A DNA stretch of 64,000 nucleotides from assembly GCA_019137255.1 (NCBI GenBank), contig WPDH01000004.1:558001-622000 (forward strand). Direction: 5' to 3'. The notes below the pieces were generated by a model. That model saw only the letters and a program-made list of their open reading frames with translations. It made no database searches and was not told the DNA's origin. The stretch's first letter is position 1. Each line of letters opens with the position of its first letter. Positions 11,237-21,701 of this stretch are shown here, piece by piece. The stretch is from Corinectria fuckeliana. Its lineage: Eukaryota; Ascomycota; Sordariomycetes; Hypocreales; Nectriaceae. Position numbers and translations under genes: made by a program.

Positions 11237-13685
11237 GTACCTCGTGCTGCCCCCGTCCGCGGATATGCCATCAAACCTATACTCGCTCCACAGGAACCCG
11301 AGTCGCACATGGAGTCTTTGAGTAACACCCGCCTTCACACTGTACGAATACGTTACGAGGCTTGTGCCACCGGAAGTCTGTACTTTGTGTCGTTGGAGAA
11401 TGCGTCGACGCCTACATTCGGCGCAATCAACGAGAAGGAATAATTCCCATATGCCCCATTGTCCCGCAGCAGCATCATCCTCCCGTCTCGCAGGCAAAAC
11501 GGTTGGATGTCTCATCCGGATGGCTCTTAGCAAGCAAACTAACTAACCTCTCTCTCCTCTTTCCTCGTTCTCGTCCCTCGAAGCCTCTTACGTTCTAGTA
11601 TCCTATACCCTGTCCTACAACCAGGAGTATCCTGCATGTTCTTCTAGTTCTTCTCCATTGGCTGGTTTTTTTTCCCTTTCTTCTCACCCCGTCCCGCTGA
11701 GCTCCGGCTTCAGACAGCCAACTACCTCGTACATACACTAGTCACACGTTGCAGACCCCGTCTGCGCAGCCATGCCCGAGACACAGACTCAGCTCAGCCA
11801 CGGATGGATGGGAGGGATGTGGGGGCCCACACAACCAGATCATGCTAACTTCGTACATACCGTACATGCAGAACACGGCAGCGAGCCGCTGTGTTCATGG
11901 TGTCGTGGCGAGTGCAGACGGCGCAAGCTGCATTGTGCCGGCTCGCCAAGCAAGTCATGGAAAACAACGCCGATTCAACGGCATTGAGCTTCTCTACTCT
12001 TCCCATTGCTGGCTGACCTCGTCACGATGCTAGGATCGCCAGTGTCACTGTGTGGCGCCGTCGTGCTGTGTGGGTGTGGTGAGGGAGCATTTCCCGCCCG
12101 GGTGCCCGGTACACGGACCAACTAATACCATGTCCCTCTGAATGCGAGGTGATAGAGCCATTCCGCAGGACTCGCGTCGCGACGGCACGACGCTCAAAAC
12201 CGCAGCCTCGCGAGATGCCACAAAAAACCGCCCTCCTCTTGTGGAGAGGGATCTTTTGGTTCTCGTGTTCCCGCAATCTCAGCTCCTTTGCGCCTGCCGC
12301 ATCTCTTGTCCTCCTCCAGGTCCCCCGTGTTTCCACTGATGCCAATTTCGGGCAATTGTCACGTCCAGTACGAAGTACTCAGGCCGTCTGTACCACGTTG
12401 GAACGGCTTCCGCCGCCACTCCGCACGTAGGTAGCTATATTCTCCGAGCCAAGAAGCAAGAAGCTCCGGGCGGCAATCTATCTGGTTCTCGTACGCGCCG
12501 TAGCATCTTCCACGGGCGGAGAATACGAAACTGCCTCCAGGATGACCTCTTCGGATAGACGCTCTCAAGCGACATTCATACCGCAAACTCAATGTCTTCT
12601 GCATGTCGTGCCTCGAAACCTCACCCGACGGCTACATGCCAATCTCCAACCTCCAAGCCTCGCAGCCATGCATCCAGCCCTTCTGGGTAAACGAGTCGAG
12701 ATCGTCGATACGTTGTGCCTGTAAGAACTTGGAGCAACCCCCAGCTGCAGCCCTCTCCGTCTGACGCCGACCCCATGTCTGTACCACTACTGTACTAGTG
12801 CTTGGTGTATCGCTGTTGCTTGGCCATGCCTGTAACCACTCGTTCTGCATTGACGCGGCTCCAGTTACCTAGTTTACATGACTGTGCTACCTGAACGGTA
12901 ACCGGTTTGTCTAGGTATGTATGCAGGCGACAGCTCACTTTATCTTGAGCTGTCTTCGCCCCAGAAGGCGCTCCACGTCATTCATCTGCCGTCTCTCCTC
13001 CACCCTGTCTCCTGATTCGCAGAAACCGAGCAAACATGTTCACACCATGCCGAAGCCCACTATGCCGTCCCGCTGCATCGTCGTCCCGCTGCTACCCATG
13101 CCAGGCCCCTTTTTCGTAACATGACTCCTCTGTGTACTCTTGTGCAACCACGCAGCCCTCACAAAGACCCTGTCAGTTTCCTTTTCCCGCAGCGTTTGCA
13201 GCCCCGTGCATTGCTTCTGAGAGGCGAAGCCTCGGGATGATCCTGGGTAACCTACAAGGCCATTGGGTATACCATGCCTCATCAAACGCCGCCTTGGACA
13301 ATTTGGGGACATTGGTGGAAGGGTCAATTGACAGGACGTTGAATTCGAGACAGAATTCAGGGCGTCTGCCAATGTTACTTCGGTTCGCATTCCTCCGAGG
13401 TTCACGTTCAGGCACTCGAGGTCGTCATAATCTCTGTTGATCATCGATCTATGCTGCTATCCTACGATAGCTTGGTACAATCGCACAATGCCATTGCGTT
13501 GTGCCATACCAGATCCCGTCCCTCTTTCCTAACACGGATCAAAGCGCAGCGAGACTACACTTCCCTTAGCCGTGGCATTCCTTCGTAGTGCTAGACAGCA
13601 GCTGGAGGAACAGTCGTGGTGATTTCATGTACAGTCGTGGTATCTCCTCGTTCACGGGCATCATTCGGGGTCTGCAACGAGCCCA

Positions 13686-15272
13686 TCATGTCCAGTTGGC
13701 AGCACTTCCCTTGCCTTTCTTGCCCCGAAGCGCCGGCCCACGACCACCCGATCCTTTACCAGTTGGCGCACCCTGCATGTCCACGGCTTGGTCCTCTGCC
13801 GACGAGCTCTCGATGTTGCGGAAGCCATCGCCGTCTCTGAAGACGGTGCGGAACAACTCAGAAATCGAAGTCGTCAACTCCTGGAGAGCGCAAACGCGAT
13901 CCGAGTCAGCTTCAGACGTGATTTCTAAAATCCCCTCCTGCTGGTTGATCCGCCCATTGATCTTTCCGTCGATGATAAGAAACCCCAGTATGTCTTGCAC
14001 CTCGGGTTCGGAAATCTTCAGCTGCTTGGCGATCCACGCCAGCTTCATCCGGGTATAAGGGGCGATTAACTTGACAATGCCCTTGGTTCGCATGTTACGC
14101 GTAACCTCGTCGATATTTTCTGCGATAAAGGAGTCGTCCAGGATGTCTTGGTTCCGCTGCAAGACCTTTTCGTACGTGTGGACATCGTCCCGTTGGTAGG
14201 CGTCCACAAGGTCCGTCATGGCTGATATTCTAGGGTCCGTCTTGTACGGCTTGGTTTCTTGTGAGTCGAACGGATTGATGTTGGACTTCATCAGCATGGT
14301 CGTCAGGAGCAGGTACTTCAGAACTTGAATCCGCTGTAGCGAGCCCGCTTCATCGTAGTTCCGGAATGACTCGAAAAAGTCGCTCTGCGCCTCCTTCCAG
14401 TTCTCCTCGCTCATGTGCATTTTGCCACCACACTCCCGGATGATGCCCATAATTCTGGGATGCGGCACTGCTGACTTGACCATGAGGGCTCGCTGGTATA
14501 GGGCCTTTAGCTGTTTGTTGTTCTTGGTCTCCGCGAACATCTGGATTTCCAAGGCGTAAATCTCAAGTGAGTATGTGCCCTTGCTGGGTTCGTCTGAACC
14601 GTCCTCCCGCTGACAGGTCTTGTGCAGCTCTCGTAGTTTCTTGGATACGGCAGCGTATTCCCTCCGGTCGAGCAGGAGCTTGGCTAGTTTGATGTTCGTC
14701 TTGAGCCATAACCTTTCGTTGTTGGTGCTCTGGAAGCTCTGAAGGGTCAGGGAGTAGAACTGTTCCATGCATCGAATGGCTTCAGGTCCGTCGGCACCCT
14801 TTTCGATGTAGTCGAGCATGTTGTTGATCGATTTCTCGGAGTAGTTTCGGGTAACGGCTGACTTGACGTAGGTGAGGAGCTCGGCGTAGTGCTCGGCAGC
14901 CTGCAACAGTCTATCAGCAAAGAGCACCTTCACGTGAAGCAACCCAAAGCACCTTGTCGTATTGGCCCAGCTTGAACTCCAGCTTGATGGCTTGCTTCAT
15001 GCCTTTGAATCCCCATTCTCCCTTCTCCTCCTCTAGCGGGGGGATGCCTAGGAACTCGGCAACAGCATCCTCAGGATCGGAAAGCTTCAGCTGTTTTGCG
15101 TTATAGTATTTGTTCTCAATGTCGACGTCGCCCGAATCGTCGTCGTCGTCTTCCTCGTACTCGAAGTCGTATCTAGAAGGAGTTAACCCGGGTGTGCATG
15201 CGCTGGTGACAATCAGCGGAAGACGTACTGCTCCTCGTCCGACTCCTGCATGAAATCCTCGTCGTCCGACAT
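13686..15272 (-). CDS. csn2: COP9 signalosome complex subunit 2 (CSN2)
   Basis: Three exons (15272-15229, 15172-14953, 14900-13686) give 492 residues, the usual size for CSN2. The protein starts with an acidic arm (MSDDEDFMQESDEEQ followed by an Asp run) and continues with the characteristic TPR-like helical repeats (RNYSEKSINNMLDYIEKG, LWLKTNIKLAKLLLDRREY) and a C-terminal PCI/winged-helix module (about residues 300-430, including the RINQQEGILEI strand). CSN2 is a scaffold of the COP9 signalosome, which removes NEDD8 from cullins and so controls cullin-RING ubiquitin ligases; in filamentous fungi the complex governs development and secondary metabolism. The tail after the PCI domain is Gly/Lys-rich. 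The first intron splits codon 15 (CA|GTACGT...CTAG|A). A GATA palindrome lies about 180 bp upstream of the ATG. Confidence 0.96.
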
Positions 15273-15746
15273 AGTAGCGACTGGCCTCGCTAGCTCAATA
15301 GGAGGAGAGGCAGTCCGCGTAGTGTATTCAGAGAGCAGGTTGGGAGCTATTGAGGACGTGAAGATGCGACGATGTGTTTTTGTTGGTTGAAGTGATGGTG
15401 AATGGATGTTGGAGCTGCGGTGGAGAAGGCAGCGGGGTGGACGGAGTTACCTGTCTTATCGATAAGATAAGTGATCAAGTCATCTATAGCCCCTTTGGAA
15501 CCTAAGGAATCACGCCTAATACTAATACCCTCCCTGTAAGCTCCAAGCTATCAAAGAGAAAATATCCTTTATTATTTGGTTTTAAATATAATTTCCCAAG
15601 TATCTCCTTAGATAAGTAAGGAAGTAGCACAGGAGAATAGCCTATACAATTACTATTACATGCCTAGACTCTTAGATTTGTTGCCTGATTTGCTGTCCTC
15701 GCCGGGGGTTTTTATTACACGATCTAAACACCATCAGCCTACCTAC
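15273..15746. other. Promoter of csn2 and AT-rich spacer to the MFS gene
   Basis: Upstream region of csn2 on its right side, with a GATA-site palindrome. From about 15480 to 15660 the base composition switches to AT-rich, unlike the GC-rich surroundings, and no frame is meaningful. A TACC tetranucleotide run ends at the MFS stop codon. Confidence 0.6.
15455..15471. promoter_or_regulatory. GATA-factor site cluster upstream of csn2
   Basis: CTTATCGATAAGATAAG contains a perfect 12-bp palindrome, CTTATCGATAAG, plus a third overlapping GATAAG. GATA-family zinc-finger factors in fungi (AreA/NIT2, WC-1/2, SreA) bind HGATAR cores. The cluster is about 183 bp before the csn2 start codon. Binding is an inference. 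Confidence 0.5.
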
Positions 15747-17506
15747 CTACCCTTCATGAGCTTGCGCAACACCCGTCGGAATCCTAAACGCAAACACGGC
15801 GACCGAAATCCCCATCGCCAACAGGGTCATCACCAAGAACGGCAAACCCTGCCAGACCCCTCCAAGGTCCATCCCTTTGCTCAGCAGCGCGCCCATGGCC
15901 GGCCCGCTCACGACGGCCATGAGCATCTCGACGAGCGAAATGGTCGTGTTGAGGGTTGCGACGGTGTGCGGCTCCACGACGGCGTTGAGCAACGCCCTGC
16001 ACAGCGTGTGGAAGCCGATGCCTAAGCTCGCGATGACCAGCGATGTCACGAATAGCCAAGGAACCGCGGCGACTGTCATGAGCAGGACTCCCGTCGTTAC
16101 AAACAAGATCGATACCCGAGAGAGGAGGAGGTCCCTGTGCATGGGGGTGTACCGGTAGCGCTTGGTGATCAGGACCGATGCAAGGGGGAGTATGACGAGC
16201 AGTGCGGCGACGGTCGCTAGGATACCAACCGTAGAGACGTAAGTTGCCTACAAGACCCCGTCAGCAAAGTGAGCCACTCGGCTGGAGCAGGGGGCACTAA
16301 CCGTGGACCATTCCCACTCAAATCTTCTAGACATGTACTGGAGCAGGATGCTGTAAAAGGCCAGTCGTATGGGCAAAAGGGCGGCCAATGCCACAATGAG
16401 CACCATAATACTCTTCGAAGCAAAGATGAATCGCCAAACATGGCCCATGTCATTCCTCACCGTAAACAGAGCCTGCCTCAGTATGTGATGTTTAAGCGAG
16501 TCACCGTCGTCCTCATCCAACCTGTCTTCGTCCTGCTCAGAGTGGTGAGGTTCATGGTTGTTTACCTGTGAGTGGCGTCGCCGGTCATCTGCCTTGCGCC
16601 GAAGCGCCAGGGTCTCAGGGATGAGCAAGGTCGAAGCCGTCCCGGCAATGAGAAAACCAAAGCTCAGCCACATCGGAATCCAAGGATCAATATTCAGAAA
16701 CAATGCCGAGATGGGGTTGACAACAACGTTGATCATGAGAACTGCAGCGGTCAACTGGTAGAACACGGATGTTCGCTCAACCACGGGGACAACGTCGGCG
16801 ACAATGGTCCAGACCATGGCTGCGGCCATGTTCCCGCCTCCTCCGATAAGGTAAAAGAAGCTTCCTGGAAGCATGGCCCAGATGGAAAAGACGTCTGGGA
16901 AATAGACTATTGACGTGTAAGCCGTGGAAACACAAGGGTGTGGCCCGGGGAGTAAGGGTTGGCCTACGGACTAGCATGACCCATGTGGTCTGTAACAAGC
17001 AGCCTAGCACGCTGAGAAACAAGACAGGCCGACGGCCATACTTGTCAGCAATGATGCCGAAGGGGAACTGGGAGATGATAGCTGAGGCCTCTGTGTCAGC
17101 TGTTGGTTCCCTAGCAACTTTGGGGTAATCCAGTTCACTCACGAATTGCCATTTCAAAGGCCAGGGACCAGCCTCTCACCATGGCGAGCATCTTCTGAAC
17201 CTCCTTGTCCTTGCAGCGCTGGTCCTGTATGCGGGGATCCCGAAGGAGGTGGTCCGGGTAGTACTTGCGACAGATGATGTCTTCCATGATGTTCTGGAGC
17301 GGCGGCTCCATGATGAATTGGCTGACCTCGACGATGAAGAGGAAGACAGTGCACATGAGCATGACGCGAAACCGAAACGACTTGGGCGGCACGATATCAA
17401 GAGGCAGGTCATTTGGAATCAGGTGAGGCTCTTCCAGTAGAGGCGCCTCTTCGGAGCCGGCGGATTGCATGTAGTTGCTGCTGTCGCTTTCGGCATCGGA
17501 TTCCAT
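15747..17506 (-). CDS. Major facilitator superfamily transporter
   Basis: Four exons (17506-17143, 17090-16968, 16906-16302, 16247-15747) give 530 residues. The open frame extends further upstream without an ATG, and the first ATG sits in a good context (CCATGG), so it is taken as the start. After an acidic, Ser-rich cytosolic N-terminus come the first membrane helix (about 55-75), and, after exon 2 begins, the loop 2-3 signature FGIIADKYGRRPVL. A hydrophilic central loop (about 270-310, rich in Arg/His and Asp) separates the two six-helix halves, and further helices follow to the C-terminus. MFS proteins move small solutes by proton-coupled or facilitated transport; nothing here reveals the substrate. 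Best resemblance is to uncharacterised fungal MFS proteins with a long second extracytoplasmic loop between TM1 and TM2 (RYYPDHLLRDPRIQDQRCK-like region). No co-oriented biosynthetic genes accompany it. Confidence 0.88.
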
Positions 17507-17652
17507 GGTCGGATTGTCCCACTGCAGCTTCCCGCGCGTCACGATGGGGAATTACAGAAGGATTGAAAAGAGATTTGAGCAAAGTCGGAGCTCGATGTGG
17601 TCGAAAAGATGCAATTGAACAGATTAGGAGGGCGACATGACGAATAGATAAA

Positions 17653-17673
17653 TAGGTAGGTAGGTAGGTAGGT
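17653..17673. repeat. (TAGG)5 tetranucleotide microsatellite
   Basis: About five TAGG units, 150 bp upstream of the MFS start codon. TAGG/CCTA runs recur elsewhere in the window (for example around 15739-15750), so the motif is common in this genome. Confidence 0.9.
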
Positions 17674-19630
17674 GAAAGGAATGAATGGTTCCAAAAAAGA
17701 GACTGCTCGAAAAGAACGTTGGCAACGCAGGGGTCGTACCGCTCCCCGAACGGGAAAGGTCGATGCCCGCGTGGACCCGGGCTCACGTAGGGCTCAAAGC
17801 AGCCGAGACGCGCAATGCCGCAGTCGCTTGCACCATCGCTTGCCAACATCCCCTCGACAGGCGCGCAATCCAGACACAGCTCTCGGTTGGCTTCGTGGCT
17901 GACGAAGCCGTGACGTGGTGGAAGGAGCTGCAAGGCGGCGTGGACGTCTGGAGCGGCCCGGAGTCTTGCAGCCCGCGGGCGGTTGAGCTCGCAGATCTGG
18001 GAGCAAGATGGTTGCTGACTGCAGATAGGAATCAGAACGGTGATGTGGTCGATGGCCTAGATGACGTCGACGATGGTTGCATCCTTGACGAACAACAATA
18101 GGCCGCGTAGACGCCAAGGCAACAGCGCGCAGGCAAGACAATAGGGAAAGGCAGGGCGCCAATCGCGGGAACTCAAGCCACCATCGACCGACGAGACATT
18201 GTCCCTTGATGCTCGGCCTCCTCCATAGAATACCCGGATCAGCGGCTCCCGGCCCGTCTCCTCCGGCGCAGTGACCCAGCTCCGGGTGCCGTTAGCTCCG
18301 GCGCCGTCGTCACTCGGCCCATCATCCCCGTCCACGCCGGCCGAGATCGCCGGCCATGCCCAGCCAGCAGAGATTCCTGCCCAGGAAGAACCGGCTACGC
18401 TGCCACGCTGCGTCGCTCAGGCCGAAGGATTAAAGCCTCTTCTTCACGGCAGTGCCCGATGGTTGACCACCAGGGCATTGTTGGTTGGACGATGACTGTG
18501 AAAGACCTGCGACACGCCAACAAGCCCCTTGCACCCTCGGACTCTGATCAGCCCTAGCGGTCCCGGACCAGCAGGCGGGTGGTAAAGAACAGCCGCCACT
18601 ATCTAAGTCTGGAAAGTTGAAGCCCGGAGCAATGCTGTATTGGCTTAGGGCTCGAGGTTGCAGTTGTGGCGTTGTCAGCAACAACAAGTCTGAGGTCTAC
18701 ATACGAAGGATTCCTGCTCCGTCTCACGATGGATCACGTACGCAACAGCTTCCGAGAAGCGCGGGGGGGAGTTGTCTTAAGATTGGAAGGAGTGGCGACT
18801 CGATGGATCTAAGCAGGTTTGGTGAATCGAATCCTTCGGTCCACTTGTCGCTCGATACTTCCAGTCTCAATTTTACATGTTCAGGTCGCCGAGGATGGAG
18901 AAGTCAGCGCATCAATTCAATCACATGTTGACGTTTATGGAGTCATGCCAACTCCAGCACAACGAGTTATCGACATGGCATCCTCCCCAAAAGAACACGA
19001 TCTGTTGAATCGCACTTTTAACAAATCGTTAAAACACACACTACTACCTTAAGTAAACAAGAAGCCGAATGCAACTCGCCAGCAAAACATGTTCATCCGA
19101 ATACTCCGCCATGAGCTGACAAGCCCCAGAACAGCAATCTCTTCACCCATTCTCCAGCTCCTACGAATCCCCAGCCGGTCATGCAAAACCGCGGCATACG
19201 AAATCATCTGCAACGTTCCCTCCGGCCCTGTCAAGCCTTCAGCCTCAAGCTAGTGTTTCGCAACCGCGCGTTCCCACTTGGCCGGTGATCCGATCCTCAA
19301 CCCACGCGAACAAGGGGATGGCTCCCCCGGGCTGCGTAGGATCGAAGTGTTTGGGAAAGGCGGAAGTCGGCCGATCACCTTGTTTCTCGGATCCCCCTGT
19401 TTGTCTCTTCGCTCACTAGCAAGTTGGCTTCTCCATGCCAGCAAGGCATCCTTTCTGACTGCGTACGGGAACCACTAATTAGGCGCGATGTTTTTCTTTG
19501 CCTCATCCATCTACCCGCCGCGGATACGCCCTCGGCCCATGCTCTCAGCAGCATGGATAACCTTCGAAGCAATCGTCAAGCCTGATTGGCAAAGGGGAAA
19601 GGATCCTCATCCCAACGGCCATAGCATACA

Positions 19631-19637
19631 TATAAGT
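19631..19637 (+). promoter_or_regulatory. TATA-like element of the GH16 gene
   Basis: TATAAGT preceded by CATACA lies 109 bp upstream of the GH16 ATG. Position and sequence fit a core promoter element of a regulated secreted-enzyme gene; transcription start is not visible. Confidence 0.5.
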
Positions 19638-19687
19638 CTAGGGGTCCTCAATGCCATCGAGATAGATCCCAGTAAGCCATTCATTTT

Positions 19688-19712
19688 CATTCATTCATTC
19701 ATTCATTCATTC
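19688..19712. repeat. (CATT)n microsatellite in the GH16 leader
   Basis: About six tandem CATT/TCAT units end 28 bp before the GH16 start codon, so they probably lie in the transcribed leader between the TATA element and the ATG. Confidence 0.9.
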
Positions 19713-19739
19713 GTCCCTTGAACTGGTTTGCTGCTCATC

Positions 19740-20753
19740 ATGTATTCTTCCAAGACACTCCTTGCTTCTCTTCTTGCTTCAGCGCCGGCCGCCCTCGCAG
19801 CGTCCTGCAACTGCTATCTGGCCAACGGGACCAAGCCGACCTACTACGCCCAGCACAAGTTCTTCGACTTCCGCTCGCTGTCCCAGTACGCCGGCGTCCC
19901 GGAGCTCATCGGCAGCCTCGACGGCAACGCCAACGCCGACTTCACCAGCGCCTACTTCAACTACGAGTCCGACTTCGGCCAGACCTGGGGCCTGCAGCAG
20001 TGGTCCAACGAGGACCCGGACTTCCCCATGCAGAACTCGTTCAACAACGTCTACATCCAGGCCAACACCGACGACGCCCCCGCCAGCGACACCTTCATGA
20101 GCATGCGCACCGCGCGCCACGACGGCTTCCAGTCGGCGGCCGAGGTCGAGACGGTCGAGCAGGTCCAGTACGCCTCGATGCGCATGCTCGCCCGCACCGT
20201 CGGCTCTGCGGGCGCCTGCACCGCCATGTTCACCTACCGCGGCGCCGAGCAGCTCGCCGACGTCCAGGAGGCCGACGTCGAGGTGCTGACGTCCGAGGCC
20301 GACGACCTCGTCCACTACACCAACCAGCCGTCGTACACGGACGCGGGCGGCGAGGTCGACGGCGCCACGGACGCGGTGACCCTGCAGGACGGGCTGAGGT
20401 GGTCGCGGTGGGCCACGCACCGCCTGGACTGGACGCCCGACCAGACCGTGTGGAGCGTCGACGGCCAGCAGACGGCCGTCAACTCGTTCCAGGTGCCCAG
20501 AGATCCCGCGGCGCTGATGTTCAACGCCTGGAGTGACGGCAAGGACTGGACCGGCACGATGCCCGTGGGCGGCGTTGCCTACCAGCAGATCCAGTGGATC
20601 GAGATCCTGTATGGCGTCGCCGACCAGAGCTCGTGCCAGAACGTGTGCAGCATCGACGAGTCGACCGAGATTGGAACGCCCGTGCAGGTTCAGGGAGCTG
20701 CCAACAAGGCTCGATGCTTGACGTCGAGCAAGATGCGTCGCACCAACTGGTAG
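19740..20753 (+). CDS. Secreted GH16-family glycoside hydrolase (beta-glucanase/transglycosylase fold)
   Basis: A single-exon gene of 337 residues. The frame is open a few codons upstream, but the first ATG (in ATCATGTATTC) fits the predicted signal peptide MYSSKTLLASLLASAPAALA, cleaved near residue 20. The mature protein has the concanavalin-like jelly-roll pattern of GH16, and EADVE at about 177-181 matches the ExDxE active-site motif (beta-bulge variant): E177 nucleophile, E181 acid/base by family analogy. Surrounding residues such as YTNQPSYTDAG and the later LDWTPDQTVWSVDG and MFNAWSDGKDW blocks are typical of fungal secreted GH16 proteins related to glucan-modifying enzymes. It probably acts on cell-wall or environmental beta-glucans; the exact specificity cannot be read. 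Cysteines near the N-terminus (CNC) and C-terminus suggest disulfides. GC3 is very high, creating long shadow ORFs in other frames. A TATA element and CATT repeat precede it. Confidence 0.92.
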   Translation: MYSSKTLLASLLASAPAALAASCNCYLANGTKPTYYAQHKFFDFRSLSQYAGVPELIGSLDGNANADFTSAYFNYESDFGQTWGLQQWSNEDPDFPMQNSFNNVYIQANTDDAPASDTFMSMRTARHDGFQSAAEVETVEQVQYASMRMLARTVGSAGACTAMFTYRGAEQLADVQEADVEVLTSEADDLVHYTNQPSYTDAGGEVDGATDAVTLQDGLRWSRWATHRLDWTPDQTVWSVDGQQTAVNSFQVPRDPAALMFNAWSDGKDWTGTMPVGGVAYQQIQWIEILYGVADQSSCQNVCSIDESTEIGTPVQVQGAANKARCLTSSKMRRTNW

Positions 20754-21054
20754 ATCGGCTAGTTGAGAGGTCAGTTGGATGAAAGATCCAGTAGTAGAGT
20801 AGTCCCCTTTTCTTGTGTATATACTTGGATATATTAGACCGGAATCATAGACACAGTTTGGCTTCAGACCTCGGCCACTTACACGGATACAGTATCCACC
20901 ACGTAGTCTAGTTATGGCTAGGTAAGTCGAGGTCCTACTATCATTGTTACCCGAGAACAGTTAGTTTGCCTATCTCATCAACCCATTCCATAACTTATCC
21001 GCAACAGACCCGAGAGCGCTAAAACCTCCGAGGTGGAGTCTTCCCCAGACGCCT

Positions 21055-21108
21055 CCCGCCCCGACGGGGCGGACCCTCGCCCCCGACACTCGGGATTCCG
21101 TCCCGAGT
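21055..21108. repeat. Two adjacent short inverted repeats
   Basis: CCGCCCC-GAC-GGGGCGG forms a 7-bp stem at about 21056-21072, and ACTCGGG (21088-21094) pairs with CCCGAGT (21102-21108). Just to the left, ACCT-CCG-AGGT forms a weaker third stem. Could be a transcription terminator-like RNA structure or a relic of a mobile element. Confidence 0.6.
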
Positions 21109-21177
21109 ACTTGTGTAGTTCACGCACCCGCTCACACGAGGACTCCGGGCACGTTGTGTAGCACAAATCCTCCGTCG

Positions 21178-21189
21178 CTTATCTTATCT
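21178..21189. promoter_or_regulatory. Tandem GATA sites upstream of the OPT transporter
   Basis: CTTATCTTATCT carries two GATA cores on the opposite strand, about 513 bp before the OPT ATG. Oligopeptide transporters are commonly nitrogen-regulated in fungi, and AreA/NIT2 prefers paired GATA sites, so this is a plausible but unproven element. Confidence 0.4.
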
Positions 21190-21701
21190 GTGGGTACGCT
21201 ACGAAGATGCCCTTTCCGGGTGGGAGATACGGCGCCGTTGCGTCGACAGGGTTCTTTTGTAAGTCGTCAGGCTTCCCCTCACCACAGGCCACGGCTACGA
21301 CTCCGCTTGGGCGCGCGTTGCTGGATGAGAGTTTGTACTTGGACGACGGATGAGTGCCGCATGCTCATTGATTCTGGTGCCTCGCTGAAGTAGTTATCTA
21401 CCGTCGGACTGGGAGATTGGGTCTCATGATACTATCGCAAAGGGCCCTTTGTAGATTGCAACCATCCCACGTTTCGCCCTTGATTGACAGAGCGGGTAGT
21501 CGGCTTTATCAGGCAATTGATAGGCTACAGATTCGACTATACGCAAAGTTTGCCCATGCTAATCAAGTTTGCCTCGTATGCTCTTCACCATAGGTGCTAC
21601 GGGGAGGTTGTGTACTTAACCGTTGTCGTCCCTCAGTTGCAACAGCTTGATCCCCCTCTCTTCAGTGTCTCGGTCATGATATACACGAACGATAGTCCAA
21701 C

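Larger units (their letters stand above)
5899..13685. other. 7.8-kb gene-poor interval between otubain and csn2
   Basis: This is the largest gene-free stretch in the window. Overlapping ORFs on both strands (the longest 326 codons, on the minus strand at 6851-7831) contain no domain, no consistent splice structure and often no ATG. The first part, about 5900-6130, is GA-rich on the plus strand and is probably the CT-rich leader and promoter of the otubain gene. Further right are a cluster of AGCGG motifs (6501-6590), CCACTTGAGT repeats (7109-7199), GTCTC and 21-bp tandem repeats (8931-9012), and a triplicated 16-mer (11189-11236). It could hold a non-coding transcript or a distal regulatory region, but nothing in the sequence proves either. 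Confidence 0.6.
17507..19739. other. Divergent intergenic region, MFS to GH16
   Basis: 2.2 kb without a supported gene. It contains a TAGG tetranucleotide run close to the MFS start, a GC-rich middle with short overlapping ORFs lacking ATG or domains, a TATA element and a CATT microsatellite just before the GH16 start. Confidence 0.6.
20754..21701. other. Intergenic region GH16 to OPT, with inverted repeats and GATA pair
   Basis: No supported gene. About 300 bp after GH16 there are adjacent inverted repeats (21055-21108) and then a GATA pair (21178-21189). A short frame ending at 21393 contains MLIDSGASLK, reminiscent of a retropepsin active site but without supporting context. The right end is the OPT promoter. 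Confidence 0.55.

Noticed and set aside
11772..11987. Small Cys-rich frame (CSWCRGECRRRKLHC) resembling a Zn2Cys6 cluster
   Set aside because: Spacing of cysteines does not fit the C-x2-C-x6-C pattern, the frame is 71 codons, and no downstream regulator domain follows.
13588..14058. 156-codon plus-strand frame over csn2
   Set aside because: Antisense shadow of the PCI-domain exon.
18057..18335. 93-codon minus-strand frame in the MFS-GH16 spacer
   Set aside because: Starts at GTG, no in-frame ATG and no recognisable domain.
19718..20536. 272-codon frame overlapping the GH16 gene in another frame
   Set aside because: Arg/Gln/His-rich frame-shifted read of the same GC-rich codons, no ATG-driven signal peptide or motif.
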